A stretch of 64,000 nucleotides of DNA, from NCBI GenBank assembly GCA_047967505.1, contig CM106541.1; one strand, given 5' to 3'. Position 1 is the first letter of the stretch, and each line of letters begins with the position of its first letter. Origin of the DNA: Dipteris shenzhenensis. Lineage: Eukaryota; Polypodiophyta; Polypodiopsida; Gleicheniales. The notes beneath the pieces are model-generated. The model made no database searches. It had not been told where the DNA came from and saw nothing but the letters and a program-made list of their open reading frames with translations. A program made the position numbers and the translations under genes. Shown piece by piece: positions 57,089-64,000 of this stretch.

Positions 57089-57805
57089 ATGAGAATACAA
57101 GGACTGTATGCTTGGAATTACACTGATATGAAAGGGGAGCCCGCTAAAGTTGTGCAGCACACGATACCCATGATGGATGGTGCCAGGCTAGTATGTAAAC
57201 ATTCCTACCCCATGAATCCCAAATACGTGCTCATAGTGAGGGAGGAAATCCAAAAACTCATAGATGCGGGATTCATCTATGAGATCGAGCATACCGACTG
57301 GGTGTCACCCATCGTGATAGTCCTGAAGAAGAATGAAAAGATTCAAGTATGCATGGACTTGAAAAAAGTTAATGCCACCACCAGGGGTGGCCACTACCCC
57401 TTGCCATTCACAAAACATGTTCTAGAAAGGGTAGCCAGAAAGGAAGCCTATAGCTTCCTAGACGGATTCTTTGGATACAACCAAGTGTCCATCGCTCTGT
57501 AGGTTCAACACAAAATAGCCTTCGTAACCGAGTGGGGTGTGTATGTGGCTAGAGTAATGATATTTCAGTTGACTAATGTGCCTACCACCTTCCAACGAAT
57601 GATGATCGATGTCTTTAAGGAGTACTTGAGGGACTTTGTGGAAGTCATCTTGGATGACATATGTGTGAGCTCGATGTGGGATCATCACCTGAAATACCTA
57701 AGACTCGTCCTGGAAAAGTGCTGGTTGTACCGTATATCCTTGAACCTCCTTAAGTGCCAAATTTGGGTTAAGCATGGCATAATTCTTGGCCACATAGCAT
57801 CCTAG
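57089..57805 (+). pseudogene. Ty3 reverse transcriptase remnant
   Basis: EIQKLIDAGFIYEIEHTDWV, KIQVCMDLKKVNATTRGGHY, YSFLDGFFGYNQVSIAL, a stop, FQLTNVPTTFQRMMIDVFKE and VILDDICVSS appear in order. The catalytic box is Ile-Leu-Asp-Asp with the usual Tyr replaced. Confidence 0.85.
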
Positions 57806-57817
57806 AATGGTATCTCC

Positions 57818-58560
57818 ATGGACCACAACAAAATCAAACTCATCTTGGAACTACCACCCCCCACCAACGCCAAGGGAGTACAACGATTTATTGGCCACAT
57901 GCGCTACTATAGGAGTTTCATCTTGTTCTACGTGAACACAGCCCGTCCATTATATAAACTATTAGTATTCTTTGAGTGGACTGAGGAATGTAAAAAATCC
58001 TTTGAAACCCTCAAACTAGCCCTAGCCACCGCACCAGTGTTGAGAGCACTGGACTAGGATCTAATATTCCATGTTCATATAGATGCCGCCAATTTTGCTA
58101 TCGGGTGTGTGTTAGCCCAACCAGGGGAGCATAACCTAGACTACCTGGTGTACTTCATGAGTAGGCAATTGAATGAGGCCGAGGTCAACTACATAATAGA
58201 GAGGGAGGGTCTCGCCATGGTCTATGTAGTCAAGAAGTTCAAGCATTACTTGTTGGCCAACAAGCTTGTCTTCTTTGTGGACCATCGAGCATTGCTATAC
58301 TTGGTCAACAAGCCATGCATGACGGGACACATCACCAAGTGGATGCTAATCCTCTTAGAGTTTGACTTCACAGTCGCTGTGTGTAAAGGGAAGACCCATG
58401 TCCTAGCTAACCACCTCTCGAGAATCCCAAATGGCGAAGCCCCAAGACGGGGAGTTGAAGATGACCTCCCCGATGCTTCCCTCTTCCTCATCGACATCAT
58501 ACCTGAATGGGCCGCCAAGATCGCGGTCACTACCTGGCCAATGGCTTACCCCTAGGATAA
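57818..58560 (+). pseudogene. Ty3 RT connection and RNase H remnant
   Basis: LELPPPTNAKGVQRFIGHMR and YYRSFILFYVNTARPLYKLL are followed by the RNase H start HVHIDAANFAIGCVLAQPGE, an internal stop, then REGLAMVYVVKKFKHYLLAN and FVDHRALLYLVNK, ending with VLANHLSRIPNGEAPR. Confidence 0.85.
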
Positions 58561-58602
58561 GCTCTCAAGAAAGATAGAGCCCGCAAACTCATCAAGGATG
58601 CA

Positions 58603-59717
58603 GTGCCATATCAGCTAATTACAAGCCAACTATACCGCATGGGCAAGGACGGCATCATGCGTAGATGTGTGTGCGAGCACAAATACATCAAGGTGCTCAA
58701 AGAGGCCTACTCTGGAATTGTGGGAGGGCATTTTGCTATTGATGTTACATCACGTAAGGTGCCTTTGGTGGCCAACTCTCTTTGAAGATGCAACCAAATT
58801 TATCAAGCGGTGCGACCCTTGCCAGCGTGTGCAAATCCCACATAAGGTGGACACGATGCCCTTAACCATAATATTAATCGATCAACCCTTTGAGAAATGG
58901 GGCATTGATTATATTGGACCTATAAGCCGAGTGGCTAAAGGAACCGAGGCTAGATACATTATCTTGGCCATAGATTACTTCACCAAGTCGGTAGAAGGGA
59001 GAGCCACCGTGAAGGTAGATGCGAGATCCACCACTAAATTCTTACATGAGCAAGTTATCACACAGTTTGGATGTCCTTTAGAGCTAGTCAGCGATCAAGG
59101 AACTCATTTTATCAATGAAACTATAGCAATCCTGATCAACGAATTCATGATTATAATCTTAGGGCAAATGGCCTGGTTGAGAGCTCGAATAAAACTTGTT
59201 GTAAGATCATAACTTGCACAGTAGAGGCCAGTCATACCGACTAGGAGCATAAGCTCATGGCTACCTTATGGGCCTATAGAACATCCTACAATGTGGCCAC
59301 GAATTGCACCCCCTTTAGCCTAGCCTTTGGAGTGGAAGCGGTGATGCCAATGGAGTATGTAGTGCCTAGCCTATGCCTTACTGTCATAGAAAGGATCACT
59401 GAGAATGCCTTGGTAGAACACTTAATTGACCTTGAAAAGCCAGATGAGACAAGGTTGTGTGCAGCCTACTACCTCCAGGTGGAGAAGGACCGATGCAAAA
59501 AGTGGTTTGATAGCAACTCAAGAACAAAGACCTTGTAGAGGGCAATCTTGCACTCCTCTACAATGTCCGCAATACCAAGTGCAAGCTCAAGTACCGAGGC
59601 ATGGGTCCCTACCGTTTGGTAGAGATCACTCCACAAGGGGCGTGCTGCCAAATAGCCACCCTTGATGGAGTAGAAATGGAAGGCTACCTTAACAGGAGCA
59701 AATTGAAGAGATATTAG
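58603..59717 (+). pseudogene. Ty3 integrase remnant
   Basis: The HHCC area (GGHFAIDVTSRKV; FIKRCDPCQRVQIPHK) and the core (EKWGIDYIGPISRVAKGTEA, YIILAIDYFTKSVEGRATVK, ELVSDQGTHFINETIAILIN) are visible. WAYRTSYNVATNCTPFSLAF and, in a shifted frame, KLKYRGMGPYRLVEITPQGA and GYLNRSKLKRY follow, ending at 59717. Confidence 0.85.
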
Positions 59718-59902
59718 GGACCACTCACCCTGCACACCCTTTAAGCCATCCATAGAGAAAAAGAACTCAAGGCTGAGGTAGCTCGGATGAAATGCCAAGC
59801 CATCAAAGAAGCTAGGGCATGTAATGCCAAGCTCAGATAGCGTAAGCAAATGGCCTTGCTTAAGGCAATGCTTGAACACCCAAGATCAAGTCACATGTGA
59901 GC

Positions 59903-62900
59903 ACGCAGGTGATTAAGGGTTGCTTGTGTGGGTAGAAAGGTCATAGGTAGGCCTAGCGTAGGGGACAATAAGGGTTTTAGAGAGCCTTGGGACTAAAAGG
60001 GGAGAATTAGTTTAATAGCGAAATTAGGGGAGAAATTGGTGAAAACGTTAATAAGGAAAAAGGGGGGAATAGCGAACCATAGTACAAAATAGAGTAGGGT
60101 AAATTAGTGAAAAGTAGAGTAGGGTAATTAGTGAAAAATTGAGAAACAAAGTAAAATAAAAGAAGAAAATAGAAAAAATTAAAAAAATATAGTTAAGAAA
60201 TAGGAGAAAATAGAGGGAGATAGGGGAGAGTAGCAAGAAAATTAGGGGAAATTAGGGGGGATAGGGGAAACTTAGGGAAGGTGTTTTTAGGAGAAAAATA
60301 GCAGGAAATTAGGCAGGGTAGAGTAAAATAGGAAAAGTTGGGGACATAAAACTAGGAAAAAGAGGGGGGCAGAAATTAAGGTAAAGTCAAGTGAAAATTA
60401 AAAAAGGGGGGTTTTTTTAAAAAAAATGGAATTAAAGGAAGAATAGATATTAGAGAATTAGGAGAAAAAAAGGGGTGGAAGGAAAAAATATGGTAAATGT
60501 AAAGGGGGAGTGAATAGGAAGTGTGTGTGGGGGGGGGGAAAGGGAGTTTGAGTGAAATTAAGCGGGGTTGTCGAGGGGAGCTCTAATGAGCAAGTGGTAA
60601 AACCAATGTAGGAAGGGATAGTAAGTGTGTGTGTGTGCGTGTGTACCCATCTTTGCCCCAGTAGGATACAAAACACTAGGTGAGATAGTAGGTCATCACC
60701 TAGTGTCATGACCTACTCTCTACCCGAAGAGAATAAGAAGTATTGAGAAGTGCAATTTAAAGTATTGGAAAAGGAAGAGAAGTATTTGAGTGAGGTAGGT
60801 GAACTGTATGGAAGCAAAGAGGAAAACCAAGTTAGATCAGGGAGTCAAAAAGCTAAAAAAATAGACTTAATGACTTAAATGTCCTATGTGCAACCATCCA
60901 AAGTTGCAGAGGAAAGCGTGTACGTGTAGTAGACATTTACAACACCCCTTTACATAGTGAAGAGTACACAAATTTGGAGTAGGAAAGAGAAATGTTTAAT
61001 AGATAAACTTTGCAATAAACATCACAAAAAAATGAAGTAGCATCATATAAGGATGAACACTTTTTTCCAAAAGAGAAAATGTGAGCAGTAAAGCTTTAAT
61101 AAGTCGTTGGCAGCAACACACTTTTATTGAAGAGGGGAGTCTGCCTACCTGCCACCATCCAACAAGAAAAATGATAAGAACCATATTTTAACTTGGTTTG
61201 GAAGACAGGTGTCATAGAGACCCCTCCCTTGTTATCGGGATCACAATAAAAATAGTTGCTCACACTACAGATTTATAAAGCTAAATTTGATATTATGCTT
61301 TAAAGGAGGAAGAAGAAGGTAAAAAGGAGGAAAATTTAAAGGTTTGGAGCACTTTTTATTAAAAGATTAGGGTATTTTTAACAATGAAGGTTAACATGAG
61401 AAATAATAGGAGCAATAAATTAAATTTAAGGCTAGGGGCAATAAACGTGAAAGTGGAAATGAATCTAAAACTTAGAGCATTTAAGAATGAAAGGAAAAAT
61501 TAAAGGTTTGAAAAAGGTAATCTAAGAAATTCTAAACAATGAGGAAGATAAGGGAAACAAGTCATAAGAAAACACTTAGACAACCAAACTTGGGAGGGAA
61601 GGGGTGGGGGGGGGGAACTTGGGAAATAGAGTATTAAATGTCACAATAAAACCAATAACTTGACAACAAATTTGCAAAGCTTCATGTAAAATATTCAGAG
61701 TGGGTTAAATTGTCATAACATGAAATTAAGGGGAGGTTGTGGAATAAATGAAATAAACTTGGAAATATTAAGCTATTATCAAGCACCAAAAATTTAGGAG
61801 CAAAAACCCAATTTTTGCTAGGGGGATTATAATCACGTAAGGGGGGGAGAGGGAGAATTTAAAGAGTTTAGCTTAAGGGGGAAGGTTAGAGAATGAGGGC
61901 CATGGAAAGAACAGGGGAGAAATAAAGTAAAGAGTATTTAGAGGGGGGAATATAAGTTTAAAGTATTGAATAGTTAGAGAGAGGGGGGGACGGAGGGAAG
62001 AATATATATAAAATTAGAGGGGGGTTATTAAGGAGGCAATATGCTTAGGGAAGAGGGCACATTGATGAGGGGGGGTTTAGTCAGGCTATATGCTTAGAGA
62101 GGGGTGTGGGGATGAAAACTAAATAAGACCAAAGAGGGGGGGGGTTGTCCAAGGAATGTATGTACTAAGGGGATAAAAAACTTATAGAGGGTGTGGGGAT
62201 AGCCGAGATTATAACATGGAGTTATAATGTAAGCCATGAAATTAGGTAATGAACCTGTGTTCATGGCCACTGTGCGAAATAGCAGTCGAGGAGCTTGCAG
62301 TCGCAGACATGCAAGCAGTACATGCAGAGTACCACCAAGGCAGCAAGGTGTGCAAACAGTGGGGGGGGCTTTGAGGAGTGGGCAAGAGAGTAAGGTGGTG
62401 CAGAGGTTGCAGGCTTGGGGAAATATGAAAGTGCGACAGGGCATAGGGCACGTGGGCAACGGGATCTAAGAGTAGTGGGTGGGTAGTGAGTGGAAGGAGG
62501 GTGTTTGATTTATAGGTAGAGCTAGGCTAGTCAGGGTAGGGGAAGTCGAGGAGGTGAGGAGCCCGAGGAAACTGAAGAGAGGAGGATGGCAGGAGTTGAA
62601 CGTGTGCACACGGGTGATTAAGAGTTGCTTGTGTGGGTAGAAAGGTCATAGGTAGGCCTAGTGTAGGGGACAATAAGGGCTTTAGAGAGCCTTGGGACTA
62701 AAAGGGGAGAATTAGTTTAATAGCAAAATTAGTGGAGAAATTGGTGAAATTTTTAATAAGGAAAAAGGGGGGAATAGCGAACCATAGTACAAAATAGAGG
62801 AGGGTACATTAGTCAAAAGTAGAGTAGGGTAATTAGTGGAAAATCGAGAAACAAAGTGAAATAAAAGAAGAAAATAGAAAAAATTTAAAAACATAGTTAA

Positions 62901-64000
62901 GAAATAGGAGAAAATAGAGGGAGATACGAGAGAGTAGGGAGAAAATTAGGGGAAATTAGGGGGATAGGAGAAACTTAGGGAAGGTGATTTTAGGAGAAAA
63001 ATAGAAGGAAATTAGGGAGGGTAGAGTAAAATAGGAAAAATTGGGGAGAGAAAATGAGGAAAAAGAGGGGGGCAAAAATTAAGGTAAGGTCAAGAGAAAT
63101 TTAAAAAAGGGGGGTTTTTTTCCAAAAAAAAGGAATTATAGGGAAAATAGATATTGGAGAATTAGGAGAAAAAAGGGGGGAAGGAAAAAATAAGCTAAAT
63201 GTGAAGGGGGAGTGAATAGAAAGTGTGTGTGTGGGGGAGAAAAAGGGAGTTTGAGGGAAAAGAAATTAGGGAAATTAAGGGGGGTTGTCGAGGGGAGCTC
63301 TAATGAGCAAGTGGTAAAACCAATGTAGGAAGGGATAGTAGTGTATGTGTGTGTGTGTGTATGTGTGTGTGTACCTATCTTTGCCCTAGGAGGATACAAC
63401 ACACTAGGTGAGACAGTAGGTCATCACCTAGTGTGATGAACTATTGTCTACCCAAAGAGAATAAGAAGTATTGATAAGTGCAATTTAAAGTAATGGAAAT
63501 GGAAGAGAAGTACTTGAGTGAGGTAGGTGAACAGCAAAGAGGAAAACCAAGTTAGATTGGGGAGTCAAAAAGCCTAAAAAATGGCCTTGATGACTTAAAT
63601 GTCCTATGTGCAACCGTCCAAAGTTGCAAGAGAAAGCGTGTGTGTGTAGTAGACATTTACAACACCCCTTTCCATAGTGAAGAGTATACAAATTTGGAGT
63701 AGGAAAGAGAAATCTTTAATAGATAAACTTTGCAATAAACATCACAAAAAAATGAAGTAGCATCATATAAGGATGAACACTTTTCCAAAAGAGAAAATGT
63801 GAGCAGTAAAGCTTTGATAAGTCATTGGCAGCAACACTTTTATTGAAGAGGGGAGTCTGCCTACCTACCACCATCCAACAAAAAGAATGATAAGAACCAT
63901 ATTTTAACTTGGTTTGGAAGACAGGTGTCATAGAGACCCCTCCTTGTTATCGGGATCACAATAAAAATAGTTGCTCACACTACAGACTTATAAAGCTAAA
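59903..64000 (+). repeat. Purine-rich direct repeat, period about 2.7 kb
   Basis: The segment starting GGTGATTAAGGGTTGCTTGT at about 59910 recurs at about 62614 as GGTGATTAAGAGTTGCTTGT and matches closely to the window edge (CACACTACAG at 61261 and 63976). The plus strand is mostly A and G for long stretches, with many GGGG and AGGGGA runs. It could be a tandem array in the 3' region of the preceding Ty3 element, or LTRs of a second element. The copy boundary on the right is outside the window. Confidence 0.75.

Larger units (their letters stand above)
56040..59717 (+). mobile_element. Decayed non-chromoviral Ty3/gypsy polyprotein region
   Basis: Plus-strand order is protease, RT, RNase H, integrase, with many stops and frameshifts. 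No chromodomain follows the integrase, which ends with GYLNRSKLKRY. The RT prefix (WNYTDMKGEPAKVVQH) fits the Athila/Tat side of plant Ty3 elements. The 5' part is lost at the junction with the minus-strand copia; the 3' side runs into purine-rich repeats. Confidence 0.85.

Overview
The window is nuclear DNA of a land plant with a very large, transposon-filled genome. A gymnosperm or a fern fits best, but the sequence alone does not settle which. The reasons are a conserved plant gene whose GT-AG introns reach at least 16 kb, several generations of nested LTR retrotransposons, L1-type LINE remnants and a hAT relic. No rRNA, tRNA, CRISPR or organellar genes were seen.

One host gene is recognisable. 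On the minus strand, from the start codon at 42118 down to at least 8605, seven exons join in phase and encode the first 366 codons of a MATH/TRAF-domain protein of the Arabidopsis TRAF1a/TRAF1b (MUSE14/MUSE13) family. In Arabidopsis this family scaffolds NLR immune receptor turnover and autophagy-complex turnover. The exons total only about 1.1 kb; the introns are about 7.7, 0.63, 0.10, 0.73, 6.9 and 16.4 kb, and a seventh exceeds 8.6 kb. The 3' part of the gene lies beyond the left edge of the window.

Layout. 1-8604 (intron 7): an LTR/PBS fragment, a decayed Ty3 chromovirus, a gag remnant with an LTR edge, a 5'-truncated L1 LINE with a 12-bp target duplication, and a second LINE remnant. 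8957-25361 (intron 6): a Ty1/copia element (9698-23954, 5-bp duplication cgccc) is split by a young Ty3/gypsy chromovirus (14095-22528, duplication aaaac, LTRs differing at 6 of 918 positions). The chromovirus is itself broken by a 473-bp insertion with a 14-bp duplication. 25521-32368 (intron 5): an LTR element torn apart by an inversion, so its two 348-bp LTRs now face each other. 34231-41931 (intron 1): copia and LINE scraps, an unnamed repeat family and a hAT transposase relic. 42119-64000 (upstream of the gene): gag scraps; a minus-strand copia element interrupted by a compact gag-only LTR element (TR-GAG type, 51929-54585) with an intact gag; a decayed non-chromoviral Ty3 polyprotein (56040-59717); and a purine-rich repeat of about 2.7-kb period that runs off the right edge.

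The most unusual signal is in the LTR of the young chromovirus. Nine back-to-back mini-hairpins lie in 218 bp, their stems differ in sequence, and five have the C(UNCG)G RNA tetraloop on the sense strand only. Other oddities are six G-boxes in 159 bp of the same element's leader, an SR-protein-like RS region in its gag, a copia leader studded with GTAC, a triplicated polypurine tract, and an in-phase candidate terminal exon inside intron 6 of the host gene.
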